From Hellea sp. (GTDB lineage Bacteria; Pseudomonadota; Alphaproteobacteria; Caulobacterales; Maricaulaceae): 33,325 bases of DNA. Where the stretch lies: assembly GCA_020629135.1 (NCBI GenBank), contig JAHDDX010000026.1, forward strand, positions 1 to 33,325. Direction: 5' to 3'. Below are positions 1-7,362 of the stretch, piece by piece. The number at the start of each line of letters is the position of its first letter. The first letter of the stretch is position 1. The notes under the pieces are model-generated. The model did no database searches. It was given only the letters and a program-made list of their open reading frames with translations, and was not told the origin of the DNA. A program made the position numbers and the translations under genes.

Positions 1-2
1 AA

Positions 3-449
3 TTCGCCATGGCGGGCCTGGACGGCGGGCGTATCAATATTGGCTGTTGCTCTCTTGGCGGGGCGCAGGCGGCGCTCGATGCGGCGCTGAGCTACACCAA
101 AGAGCGCAAGCAATTCGGCAAGGCGATTGCGGATTTTCAAAACACTCAGTTCAAACTGTCGGATATGGCGACCGAACTCGAGGCCTCACGCATGATGATC
201 TATCGCGGGGCCAACATGCTTGATAACAAACTCCCAAATGCCGGGGCGGCCTGCGCCATGGCCAAGAGGTTTGCCACAGATACCGCCAGCAAGATCGCCA
301 ATGACGCCCTGCAGCTGCACGGGGGTTATGGCTATCTATCAGAATATGGGGTCGAGAGGATTGTCCGGGATCTGAGAGTGCATCAAATTCTAGAGGGCAC
401 CAACGAGATCATGCGAGTGATCATTTCGCGTTCATTGATGAGGCAGTAA
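3..449 (+). CDS. acyl-CoA dehydrogenase, C-terminal part (5' end outside window)
   Basis: The frame is open from the window edge, so the start lies upstream and 149 codons are visible. They cover the C-terminal helical domain of a flavin-dependent acyl-CoA dehydrogenase. Visible signatures are the ERKQFGKAI segment, the LQLHGGYGY motif and the terminal QILEGTNEIMR segment that lies near the FAD and the catalytic glutamate in this family. The enzyme oxidises an acyl-CoA to the 2-enoyl-CoA and passes electrons to ETF. The two genes that follow are the next-but-one steps of valine breakdown (3-hydroxyisobutyryl-CoA hydrolase and 3-hydroxyisobutyrate dehydrogenase), so isobutyryl-CoA is the likely substrate. 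That choice rests on context, because the substrate-determining N-terminal part is not visible. Confidence 0.93.
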   Translation, partial: FAMAGLDGGRINIGCCSLGGAQAALDAALSYTKERKQFGKAIADFQNTQFKLSDMATELEASRMMIYRGANMLDNKLPNAGAACAMAKRFATDTASKIANDALQLHGGYGYLSEYGVERIVRDLRVHQILEGTNEIMRVIISRSLMRQ

Positions 450-451
450 AA

Positions 452-553
452 TGTCATTCCCGGGGCGCTGAAAGCAATAGCTGAAGACTGAGAATTAAAA
501 GACCAGATTTTGTCGACCTTCCGGATAATTGCGATGCAAATTCCGGAATGACA
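452..553. repeat. interspersed palindromic repeat, copy 1
   Basis: This 102-bp block begins TGTCATTCCC and ends GGAATGACA, giving inverted termini. It matches the block at 1613-1716 along most of its length: GGGGCGCTGAA near the left end, GAAGAC.GAGA in the middle, and TCGACCTTCCGG right of centre. It fills nearly the whole gap between the acyl-CoA dehydrogenase and the hydrolase genes, starting 3 bp after the stop. It looks like a REP/MITE-type non-coding element. Its right end creates an ATG at 548 that is probably not a start codon. Confidence 0.8.
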
Positions 554-565
554 GGAAAGAGAAAA

Positions 566-1612
566 ATGACAGATCAAATTAAATCCGAAGTGATCGGAAA
601 TCTTGGCGTTATTACGCTGAACCGGCCCAAAGCCTTAAATGCACTGACGACTGAAATGTGCGAAGAGATGACCCGGCTGATGCTGGCCTGGGAAGACGAC
701 GAGGATATCGGCGCCGTTTTGGTCAAAGGCGAGGGCGAGCGGGCCTTTTGCGCCGGCGGTGACGTGGTCATGTTGCATGACAGTGGCAAGGCCGGGGACA
801 AACGCGCGGAAACCTTCTGGCGGGTGGAATATGCGCTCAATGAACTGATCCAGCGCTATGCCAAACCCTATATTGCTTTGATTGACGGTATTGTCATGGG
901 CGGTGGCGTGGGCCTGTCCGTACATGGGCGTTACCGGATTGCCGGGGATGACACTTTGTTTGCTATGCCCGAAACCGGGATCGGCTATTTCCCGGATGTG
1001 GGCGGGACCTATTTTCTGCCGCGCATTTCCATGTCGATTGGCATGTGGCTGGGCCTGACAGGTGCGCGCCTGAAACTGGCTGAAGTTTGCGGCTACGGTA
1101 TTGCCAATGGTTATATCAAATCCTCCCGGCACGAGACCTTTGTCAAAGCGCTCGGCAAGGCGAAACTTGACGGCACAGATGGTCCGGTTTTGGACGTCAT
1201 GGAAAAATTCGTCAAAGAGCCACCTAAGCCTGCGGAGGACCCGGCGTCTATCGGTGTATTTCTTTTGGGAAATGTTGCCGAGATCATGGACGCGCTGGAA
1301 GATGATGACAGCGAATGGGCCCAGGCACAGTTTAAGAACCTGTCGAAAAAGTCGCCTTTGGCGCTGGCAGTCACGCACGAATCTTTGCGGCGCGGGGCGG
1401 GCATGACCTTCCGTGAAGCGATGGAAATGGAGCTGGATGTGTCGTTGAATTTTCTTAAGACACAGGATTTTTATGAGGGCATTCGTGCGCAGCTGATTGA
1501 CAAGGACCGCAATCCGAAATGGTCCCATGACAATATTGGCAAGGTTACAAAAGCGCAGATTGAGCGTCTGTTTAAAAAGACCGCAAAGCCGCGCCTTGAG
1601 TTTTTGAGTTGA
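566..1612 (+). CDS. 3-hydroxyisobutyryl-CoA hydrolase (enoyl-CoA hydratase/isomerase family)
   Basis: A 348-residue crotonase-fold protein that should hydrolyse 3-hydroxyisobutyryl-CoA to free 3-hydroxyisobutyrate in valine catabolism. The length suits the hydrolase subgroup; plain enoyl-CoA hydratases are about 260 residues. The oxyanion-hole segment GEGERAFCAGGD and the MGGGVGLS turn are present. So is the subgroup motif PETGIGYFPDVGG, with Glu136 and Asp144 in the catalytic positions. I chose the ATG at 566 because AGGAAAGAG lies just upstream. An in-frame ATG at 548 sits inside the flanking repeat and has no ribosome-binding site. The gene lies between an acyl-CoA dehydrogenase and mmsB, which supports the substrate. 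A specialised enoyl-CoA hydratase is less likely. Confidence 0.9.
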   Translation: MTDQIKSEVIGNLGVITLNRPKALNALTTEMCEEMTRLMLAWEDDEDIGAVLVKGEGERAFCAGGDVVMLHDSGKAGDKRAETFWRVEYALNELIQRYAKPYIALIDGIVMGGGVGLSVHGRYRIAGDDTLFAMPETGIGYFPDVGGTYFLPRISMSIGMWLGLTGARLKLAEVCGYGIANGYIKSSRHETFVKALGKAKLDGTDGPVLDVMEKFVKEPPKPAEDPASIGVFLLGNVAEIMDALEDDDSEWAQAQFKNLSKKSPLALAVTHESLRRGAGMTFREAMEMELDVSLNFLKTQDFYEGIRAQLIDKDRNPKWSHDNIGKVTKAQIERLFKKTAKPRLEFLS

Positions 1613-1716
1613 TGTCATTCCGGGGCGCTGAAGGCGAACCCGGAAGACCGAGACGAAAAGAGAACCAGGTTTTCTCGACCTTCCGGGTCTTGGCCAAAGC
1701 CAATCCCGGAATGACA
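1613..1716. repeat. interspersed palindromic repeat, copy 2
   Basis: A 104-bp block starting directly after the hydrolase stop codon. Its ends form a perfect 12-bp inverted repeat (TGTCATTCCGGG / CCCGGAATGACA). A second, nearly perfect 16-bp inverted pair lies inside: ACCCGGAAGACCGAGA against TCTCGACCTTCCGGGT. A small TTGG/CCAA hairpin follows. As single-stranded DNA or RNA it should fold into a long branched stem. It is the partner of the copy at 452-553. The mmsB ribosome-binding site AAGGAG follows it immediately. Confidence 0.82.
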
Positions 1717-1733
1717 CCGAAGGAGCAATCATC

Positions 1734-2624
1734 ATGACGACAATCGCATTTATTGGCCTGGGGAATATGGGTATCGGCATGGCGAGCAATCTTGCCAAGG
1801 CCGGGCATGAGGTCCGTGCGCTCGATATCTCAAGGGATGCCGTCGACCGGGCAGTGGCGGCCGGTTGTGTCGGCGCAAAGGGCACAGAAGACGCGGTCAA
1901 AACTGCGGATGTTGTGATCACCATGCTGCCTGCGGGTAAGCATGTCGAGCTCGTTTACGGCGGCGCGGACGGCGTCTTCGCCCATGCCAAAGCGGGGACA
2001 CTCTGTATTGATTGCTCGACGATTGATGTGGCGACCGCACGCAAAGTTATTTCTGAGGCCCACTTGCAAGGGCTTAATATGATTGATGCGCCTGTATCGG
2101 GCGGGGTCGGCGGGGCGGCCGCCGGGACCTTGACCTTTATGTGCGGCGGGACAGGCGAAGCGTTTGGCGCGGCCAAACCGTTTCTCGATATTATGGGCAA
2201 GAACGTATTTCACGCGGGGGATGCGGGGAATGGTCAGGTCGCCAAAATCTGTAACAATATGCTGCTTGGTATTCATATGATAGGCACCTGTGAGGCCTTC
2301 AATCTTGCGGAAAAGCTCGGTTTGGACGCTCAGACATTTTACGATATTTCGTCAACCGCATCGGGTCAGAACTGGTCGATGACAAGCTATTGCCCGGCAC
2401 CGGGGCCTGTGCCGTCCGCGCCGTCCAACAAGGATTATCAGGCCGGATTTACGGCGGCGATGATGCTCAAGGATTTGCGCCTCGCCCAGGACGCGGCAAC
2501 ATCAGCGCGCGCGGCGACCCCGCTCGGTACCCAGTCTGAGGCACTGTATTCCTTGATGGAAGCGGCGGCCAAAGATGATCTGGATTTCTCTGGGATCATG
2601 AAACTGATCAATGGATCGCTTTAA
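1734..2624 (+). CDS. mmsB: 3-hydroxyisobutyrate dehydrogenase
   Basis: A 296-residue beta-hydroxyacid dehydrogenase that oxidises 3-hydroxyisobutyrate to methylmalonate semialdehyde with NAD+, the step after the upstream hydrolase. The N-terminal Rossmann motif GLGNMG is at residues 8-13. The substrate signature DAPVSGGVGGA lies near residue 120. The catalytic lysine is Lys171 in GQVAKICNN, and the C-terminal KDYQAGF...MLKDL segment is typical of the family. The start ATG has AAGGAG 8-13 bases upstream. Length and motifs are complete. It converges on the GFA-family gene and their stop codons overlap by 4 bp within TTAA. Confidence 0.95.
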   Translation: MTTIAFIGLGNMGIGMASNLAKAGHEVRALDISRDAVDRAVAAGCVGAKGTEDAVKTADVVITMLPAGKHVELVYGGADGVFAHAKAGTLCIDCSTIDVATARKVISEAHLQGLNMIDAPVSGGVGGAAAGTLTFMCGGTGEAFGAAKPFLDIMGKNVFHAGDAGNGQVAKICNNMLLGIHMIGTCEAFNLAEKLGLDAQTFYDISSTASGQNWSMTSYCPAPGPVPSAPSNKDYQAGFTAAMMLKDLRLAQDAATSARAATPLGTQSEALYSLMEAAAKDDLDFSGIMKLINGSL

Positions 2625-3007
2625 GTCTGTTCCTTAAGACCTGCGATATTGGCTTCCCAGTTCTGGCCATCAAATTCGATGGTTTCACTGATCTCAAGCG
2701 TGCCAGGGGTGATGCACCGCAGATTGATTGAATAATCCTCAGGGTGGGACCGCGGAATGTATAGCGGTTTCACGCCGCAAATCTTGCAGAACAGGTGTTT
2801 GGCCTGCTTGGTGTTGAATGTGTAAGGGGTCAGATTTTCCGCGCCTGTAATGTCGACCTCGGTTTGCGGCACAAACATATGTAAAAACCCGGTCATATGG
2901 CAAATCGAACAATTGCAGGCCGTGACGCTCATGCGCGACGGGGCTTCAAAGGTAAAAGTGACGGCACCGCAATGACATCCCCCTGAATGGGTGTTTAGCG
3001 TTTCCAT
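2621..3007 (-). CDS. GFA/CENP-V family zinc-binding protein
   Basis: A 128-residue protein of the GFA (glutathione-dependent formaldehyde-activating enzyme/CENP-V) fold. It has the expected cysteines: CHC at residues 11-13, CNCSIC at 31-36 and CKIC at 74-77. These bind two zinc ions in characterised family members. Proteins in this family are often named formaldehyde-activating enzymes, but most have no proven activity, so I do not assign a reaction. Its start overlaps the stop of the metallo-hydrolase gene by one base (TAATG on the minus strand). The two are therefore translationally coupled and probably function together. Confidence 0.88.
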   Translation of the reverse strand: METLNTHSGGCHCGAVTFTFEAPSRMSVTACNCSICHMTGFLHMFVPQTEVDITGAENLTPYTFNTKQAKHLFCKICGVKPLYIPRSHPEDYSINLRCITPGTLEISETIEFDGQNWEANIAGLKEQT

Positions 3008-3918
3008 TAGGCGGCGGCTGGATCAATCAGCCGGTAGGTACCTTTCAGACCCTCCGTATCGCCGGAACAGACCCGTCCGCTTTCGCGCATATGGATCAGA
3101 TGGGACAACACACTATGGGCGGCAGCTGGATAGAGCCGGGGATCAATGTCTGTGTATAGGCTTTTGACAATATCCATGATGTCGGTGATGCCACTTGAAA
3201 GGGCGCCGCAGATTTGATTTTCGCGGTCCAGGCGATGGTCGATATAAGCACGAACAAACGGCGCAGGATCCTCAATCACCGGGCCATGCGTGGGGATAAT
3301 CCGGTCAAAATTCCGATCCAGAACTTTGTGCAGGCTGTGCAGATAGTCGCCCATATGGCCGTCCGGTGGACTGACGACACTGGTTGACCAACCCATAATA
3401 TGATCACCGGAAAACAAGACGTTTTCTTCCTGCAATGCATAACACATATGGTTAGAGGTGTGACCCGGTGTATGAATGGCTTCAAAGGTCCAGCCATCGC
3501 CGTGAAACATATCGCCGTCCCGGATTTCGACATCCGGTTTAAAAGATAAATCATCGCCGGCTTCAAGACGAACTTCTCCTCCGATAGGCGTGCGAGTTTG
3601 CTGCCCAAAGCCATAAACCTTACAACCAAAATGTTCGGCAATCGGAGCGGCTAATGGGGAATGGTCGATGTGATGATGGGTCACAAAAACATGGCTGACA
3701 GTTCGGCCATCCAGGGCCTTCAACAAAGCGGATTTATGGCTCGGTTTGTCCGGGCCGGGGTCAATGACAGCGACGGATTTGTCGCCGATGATGTAAACCC
3801 CTGTCCCGGTATAGGTAAAAGGGCCCGGATTATCGGCAACAATGCGTTGGACGAGGGGGCTAATCTGCGCTGCAACCCCGTAGTCAAACTCAAATGACTT
3901 TACGAATGGAATACCCAT
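3007..3918 (-). CDS. metallo-beta-lactamase-fold hydrolase (LACTB2-like)
   Basis: A 303-residue MBL-fold protein. The metal-binding motif THHHIDHS is at residues 80-87 (His81, His83, Asp85, His86). Further ligands are in the IHTPGHTSNHM and LFSGDHIMGW segments, and a late PTHGP histidine follows. A C-terminal helical region of about 70 residues resembles the winged-helix tail of LACTB2-like and hydroxyacylglutathione-hydrolase-like proteins. The substrate cannot be read from the sequence. It is the first gene of a two-gene unit with the GFA protein. The 236-bp gap upstream contains a small hairpin (CGCCC/GGGCG around 3943-3962), no convincing promoter and no other gene. Confidence 0.88.
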   Translation of the reverse strand: MGIPFVKSFEFDYGVAAQISPLVQRIVADNPGPFTYTGTGVYIIGDKSVAVIDPGPDKPSHKSALLKALDGRTVSHVFVTHHHIDHSPLAAPIAEHFGCKVYGFGQQTRTPIGGEVRLEAGDDLSFKPDVEIRDGDMFHGDGWTFEAIHTPGHTSNHMCYALQEENVLFSGDHIMGWSTSVVSPPDGHMGDYLHSLHKVLDRNFDRIIPTHGPVIEDPAPFVRAYIDHRLDRENQICGALSSGITDIMDIVKSLYTDIDPRLYPAAAHSVLSHLIHMRESGRVCSGDTEGLKGTYRLIDPAAA

Positions 3919-4154
3919 AAGTGTCTGATTTTCCTCAGTCTCGCCCTTTATTATCGGGGCGAAATATAACGTTAACCCTCTGACTTGTCACCTAGGATAA
4001 GTCGTCAGGCAGGTCTAGGGAAGAAATTTGACAATGTTGTGAGTGCCTAAAAATAACACGGTTGTTCGAAATTCTTCATGAAAGAGTCATTTTAATCAAG
4101 CTTGAGCGATATTACAGCATTCAAGTGGCCATGATGGTTCCAGTATTGGTTTAA

Positions 4155-5918
4155 CTAATCTATCTTAGGCAATTCCGCTTTGAGTTCCTGGCGAGGTTCC
4201 AGGCCTGCACGGGCCTTAAGGATCGCTTGAACTTCTGGCATTTCGGCAATTTCCCTTAAAGCTTGAAGGTCAGACTGCGCCGATACGGTTTGCCCAAATA
4301 ACTGCTCTAGCTGTTCGGCTGTTGTTTTAGGCCGTGGGAAAGATTTAAGATAAATATCTTTGTCTTCATCTATTTCCGCGAGATTTTTGGCCGCCGCGAT
4401 CGCAGCCAAAAGCCCGCCTTGCTGGTCGACCAGATCACGCTCTTCGGCCTGATCACCCGTCCAGACGCGACCTTTGGCAATTTCCAGAACATCCTCGAGT
4501 GGGATTTCGCGACCCTCCGCGACACGTGTTGTAAAGTCTTCATATATTTCAGCCATTTGCCTGCGATAGGCGGCGCGCTGGGCCTGAGTAAAGGGTTCGT
4601 CGCCCGAGAATGCGCTGACAAATTCTCCGCCAATATTGACGTCTTCAATATTATAGCCAATTTTTGCGAATGTTTCACGTAACGCGACTTTGCCGCCAAG
4701 GACACCAATAGATCCGGTAATCGTCGTCGGCATCGCAACAATCTCATCGGCTTTAGCGGATACGTAATAACCGCCAGAGGCTGCGTATTGACCCATGCTG
4801 ATGACAACAGGTTTTCCGGCCTCTTGCGCGCGTAAAACGGCATCAAGAATTTGATCTGACGCGATAGCCGACCCGCCGCCTGTACTGACCCGAAAGACAA
4901 TGGCCTTAACGGACTTGTCTTCGGCTGCGGCGTTAAGGGCTTCGGATACGGTGTCTCCGCCCATGGTTATACTGTCTGAGAAGGGACTGGATCCGTCAGC
5001 GGAGCGACCATTGACAACTGGACCTTGGCCTCCAACAAACGCAATTGTCGGGCTGCCATAATTCACGCTCGGTTGATAGGATTGGATCGCCTTGAATTTG
5101 ACATTGTCGCCACCAGCGACATCCTGAATGTAATCTTTGGCGTCTAGGAAGTGCCCCAATTTATCGGTCATGCCGGCGTCATTGGCGGCTTCCGCACTGT
5201 GGGGGGCGGATTTGAAAACGGTTTCGACTTCTGCAGAGCTGAGGTCACGGTCTTCGGCAATGTGGGCGATGCCGACATTATATAATGACTCCAGCAGGGA
5301 TGTGGTTGATTCTCTGTGAGCGTCTGTGAACCCGGTTTCCATATAAGCGTTGGCTGCTGATTTATATTCGTGAAATTGTTCGATTTCGGGTTGGGCGCCG
5401 ATTTTATCAAATACACCTTTGTAAAATCCAACTTCGGATCGGATACCTGCGACGGAAAAGGCTGTGGTGTCCTGTTGCCAGATCTCATCCGCAGCCGAGA
5501 CTGCCATATATCCTGTAAAGGACGTGCCCTCAAAACCCTGTGAATGGGCGATTACCTTTTTGCCGCTGGATTGGAAGTCTTTGATGGCAAGACGAATTTC
5601 TTCGGCGCTGGCGGGCACCATACCATATTCATTGGCTCGAATGAGAAGGCCTTTGACCGCCGGGTCATCTTTCGCGCTGTTAAGTGCCAAGACTATATCG
5701 ACCACATTTAATGGCGTTGCGCCAAAAAGATTATCCTGCCCTGCATGGTCACGCAGCGGATATCTAAGATCCATAGTCAGGACATATTCATCTTTGGGTT
5801 TAAAAGAATTTCCAATGCCGCTGAAAATACCAAGCACCATAAACAGCAATATCAGGCAAAAGAAGAAAGCAAAAATTCCAACGACTGTTCCGACGACAGT
5901 AATAAAGAAGCGTTTCAT
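4155..5918 (-). CDS. sppA: signal peptide peptidase SppA, long (67K) form
   Basis: A 587-residue membrane-anchored serine protease that degrades signal peptides left in the inner membrane after secretion. One N-terminal transmembrane segment (about residues 5-32) is followed by two tandem ClpP-like domains, as in the long E. coli type. The catalytic lysine is Lys186 in FHEYKSAANAYM, and the nucleophile is Ser381 in QYAASGGYYVS. The start ATG has AGGAA at good spacing upstream. That ribosome-binding site lies in one arm of an AT-rich inverted repeat at 5926-5949. No cotranscribed neighbour is evident. Confidence 0.94.
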   Translation of the reverse strand: MKRFFITVVGTVVGIFAFFFCLILLFMVLGIFSGIGNSFKPKDEYVLTMDLRYPLRDHAGQDNLFGATPLNVVDIVLALNSAKDDPAVKGLLIRANEYGMVPASAEEIRLAIKDFQSSGKKVIAHSQGFEGTSFTGYMAVSAADEIWQQDTTAFSVAGIRSEVGFYKGVFDKIGAQPEIEQFHEYKSAANAYMETGFTDAHRESTTSLLESLYNVGIAHIAEDRDLSSAEVETVFKSAPHSAEAANDAGMTDKLGHFLDAKDYIQDVAGGDNVKFKAIQSYQPSVNYGSPTIAFVGGQGPVVNGRSADGSSPFSDSITMGGDTVSEALNAAAEDKSVKAIVFRVSTGGGSAIASDQILDAVLRAQEAGKPVVISMGQYAASGGYYVSAKADEIVAMPTTITGSIGVLGGKVALRETFAKIGYNIEDVNIGGEFVSAFSGDEPFTQAQRAAYRRQMAEIYEDFTTRVAEGREIPLEDVLEIAKGRVWTGDQAEERDLVDQQGGLLAAIAAAKNLAEIDEDKDIYLKSFPRPKTTAEQLEQLFGQTVSAQSDLQALREIAEMPEVQAILKARAGLEPRQELKAELPKID

Positions 5919-5925
5919 GAGAGTT

Positions 5926-5949
5926 CCTATATTTCGAAATCTATATAGG
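5926..5949 (-). promoter_or_regulatory. AT-rich hairpin covering the sppA ribosome-binding site
   Basis: A 7-bp perfect inverted repeat (CCTATAT / ATATAGG) has a 10-base centre containing TTCGAA. On the minus strand the 3' arm contains the AGGA ribosome-binding bases of sppA, 7-8 bases before the ATG. If transcription starts upstream, the hairpin would hide the site. It could instead be a DNA operator, or chance in AT-rich DNA. Confidence 0.35.
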
Positions 5950-6105
5950 GAGGAAAGTTGTGGAAGGGAAGTAACTTTCTCGTTTATCGATAAATTTATG
6001 CAGATGGAGATAAGATTAGTAAGACAAAACCTTTAGATTAGTCTTGGCTATGATGACCAAAATATGGAGTTATTTTTCTCGGTAAAAAATCTTTGGAATA
6101 GCCCA

Positions 6106-6132
6106 TTGCAATTTAAAAAATCTCGGTATAGA
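6106..6132 (+). promoter_or_regulatory. possible promoter of tRNA-Gln
   Basis: TTGCAA (6106-6111) and TATAGA (6127-6132) resemble -35 and -10 boxes, with a short 15-bp spacer, ending 34 bases before the tRNA. The match is weak and rests on position. Confidence 0.25.
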
Positions 6133-6166
6133 AGGCCGCCGCAACCACGACATATCCGTGAAATGC

Positions 6167-6240
<74 letters not shown>

Positions 6241-6395
6241 GTTCACATTATATATATATTGTCGATTTCCCAAAAAATTAAAAAAAATTCGTTTTCTTTA
6301 CATGCTAACGATTGATTAAATATTTTTAGCGGTGTAGCGTCCAAGCCAGAACGACAATTATGCTTAGAAGCATAGGAACTTTTTGGAGGACGTGA

Positions 6396-7205
6396 GTGGT
6401 CAATTTTCCCACGACGATGTCATATGTTAAAATGGCGGGCTTGGGCCTGCTTGTTACAGTCAGCTTTTCTTCCTTATCGCTGGCGCAGGATTCAGGTGAT
6501 GCGGCGGCAGCCGAATACGCCCAGCTTCTACAGCAGATCGCGGATATGAAACTCGCGATTGCGCACAAGGAAGTTTATATCAATTCACAACAGGCCGAGA
6601 TCGAGTCTCTGCGAAAGCAGATTGCGGATACTCAAGGTGTAATCGACTCGGTGGATCCCATGTTGAGCAAGATGACCGCTGCCATTTCAAATGAAATTGA
6701 CGCAGATCTGCCTTTTAATGCCGAACAGCGCTTTGCGCGATTGGGCGCCTTGGAAGAGCTTGTCGAGGACAAAGAGGCGTCTCCGGCGGACAAATGGCGT
6801 CGGGCTTTGGATGTTTATAATGCCGAGGTAAATTACGGTCAGACCCTGGAGGCCTATGCCGGAGATCATCCGTCAGAGCCGGGAACCCGTTTGGCCGCTT
6901 GCCGCGATAATGCGGGGAGCTCAAAATGTGCGCTGACAAGTTCTCAGGAAAAGAAATTGGAAGAGGGTCTGTCAGTCGATGATCTGGCAGGCGAATTGAA
7001 GGACGGATCATATTTGCGGTTTGGACGTTTGGCGTTTGCCTATGCGCAAACGGATGGCAGTGAAGTCCTTCGGTACAATCCCGAGACTAAAGCCTGGGAT
7101 CAGGTGACTGGCGGTGCGGCACTTGAGATCAAGCGGGCTGTGCGGATTGCACAAGGCGAAGCGGCGCCGGGCGTTGTCGAAGCACCTGTTCTGATAGCGA
7201 ATTAA
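6396..7205 (+). CDS. DUF3450 family periplasmic protein, first copy (with Cys insert)
   Basis: A 269-residue exported protein of the DUF3450 family, which is commonly encoded beside ExbB/ExbD/TonB-like genes. The N-terminal signal peptide (hydrophobic about residues 12-26) probably ends near SLSLAQ. A helical, probably coiled-coil region (about 36-100) contains QQAEIESLRKQIA. The family core FGRLAFAY...WDQV follows. GTG at 6396 is taken as the start because GGAGG lies 6 bases upstream; an in-frame ATG at 6417 is the alternative. Compared with the paralogue at 7363-8121, it carries about 38 extra residues (roughly 164-203) with Cys169 and Cys178. It is the first gene of the Ton-like locus. Molecular function is unknown; a periplasmic partner of the motor is inferred from context. 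Confidence 0.85.
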   Translation: MVNFPTTMSYVKMAGLGLLVTVSFSSLSLAQDSGDAAAAEYAQLLQQIADMKLAIAHKEVYINSQQAEIESLRKQIADTQGVIDSVDPMLSKMTAAISNEIDADLPFNAEQRFARLGALEELVEDKEASPADKWRRALDVYNAEVNYGQTLEAYAGDHPSEPGTRLAACRDNAGSSKCALTSSQEKKLEEGLSVDDLAGELKDGSYLRFGRLAFAYAQTDGSEVLRYNPETKAWDQVTGGAALEIKRAVRIAQGEAAPGVVEAPVLIAN

Positions 7206-7252
7206 AGGTTTTGGGGCTGGCGCTCCAATAAAGGGTGAAAGCCCAAACAGAA

Positions 7253-7306
7253 TTTTGCAAGCCGTATGGGTTGCAAAAACCAAGGCAGGGAACTGCCGCC
7301 CATACG
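7253..7306 (+). promoter_or_regulatory. overlapping, mutually exclusive hairpins between the two DUF3450 genes
   Basis: TTTTGCAA (7253-7260) pairs perfectly with TTGCAAAA (7271-7278), closing a 10-base loop. That loop contains CGTATGGG (7263-7270), which pairs perfectly with CCCATACG (7299-7306). The second stem encloses an inner hairpin GGCAG-GGAA-CTGCC (7284-7297). The two long stems cannot both form as simple hairpins. The 157-bp gap also holds GGGTGAAAGCCC (7233-7244). This could be an RNA switch, a processing site or an mRNA stabiliser within the operon. I recognise no known riboswitch class. Confidence 0.45.
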
Positions 7307-7362
7307 AACCGCGGGAGAAACTCGTGGAGCAAAATAAATTGAAACTAACTTGGAAGGAAACC

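Noticed and set aside
548-565. Upstream ATG for the 3-hydroxyisobutyryl-CoA hydrolase
   Set aside because: It lies inside the repeat's terminal GGAATGACA and lacks a ribosome-binding site; AGGAAAGAG serves the ATG at 566.
635-1924. A 429-codon open frame on the minus strand opposite the hydrolase and the start of mmsB
   Set aside because: It runs antisense to two well-supported genes and through the non-coding repeat, has no recognisable domain, and is explained by codon bias of the opposite strand.
3971-3978. GTTAACC half-site resembling CtrA in the gap upstream of the metallo-hydrolase
   Set aside because: No second TTAA lies at the 7-base spacing on either side.
4028-4056. TTGACA with an AT-rich stretch on the plus strand in the gap before sppA's 3' end
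   Set aside because: The -10 match is poor and no plus-strand gene or hairpin-terminated RNA follows.
7206-7362. Cobalamin or other known riboswitch upstream of a Ton-system gene
   Set aside because: The conserved cobalamin boxes and other riboswitch cores I know are absent; only unclassified hairpins are seen.
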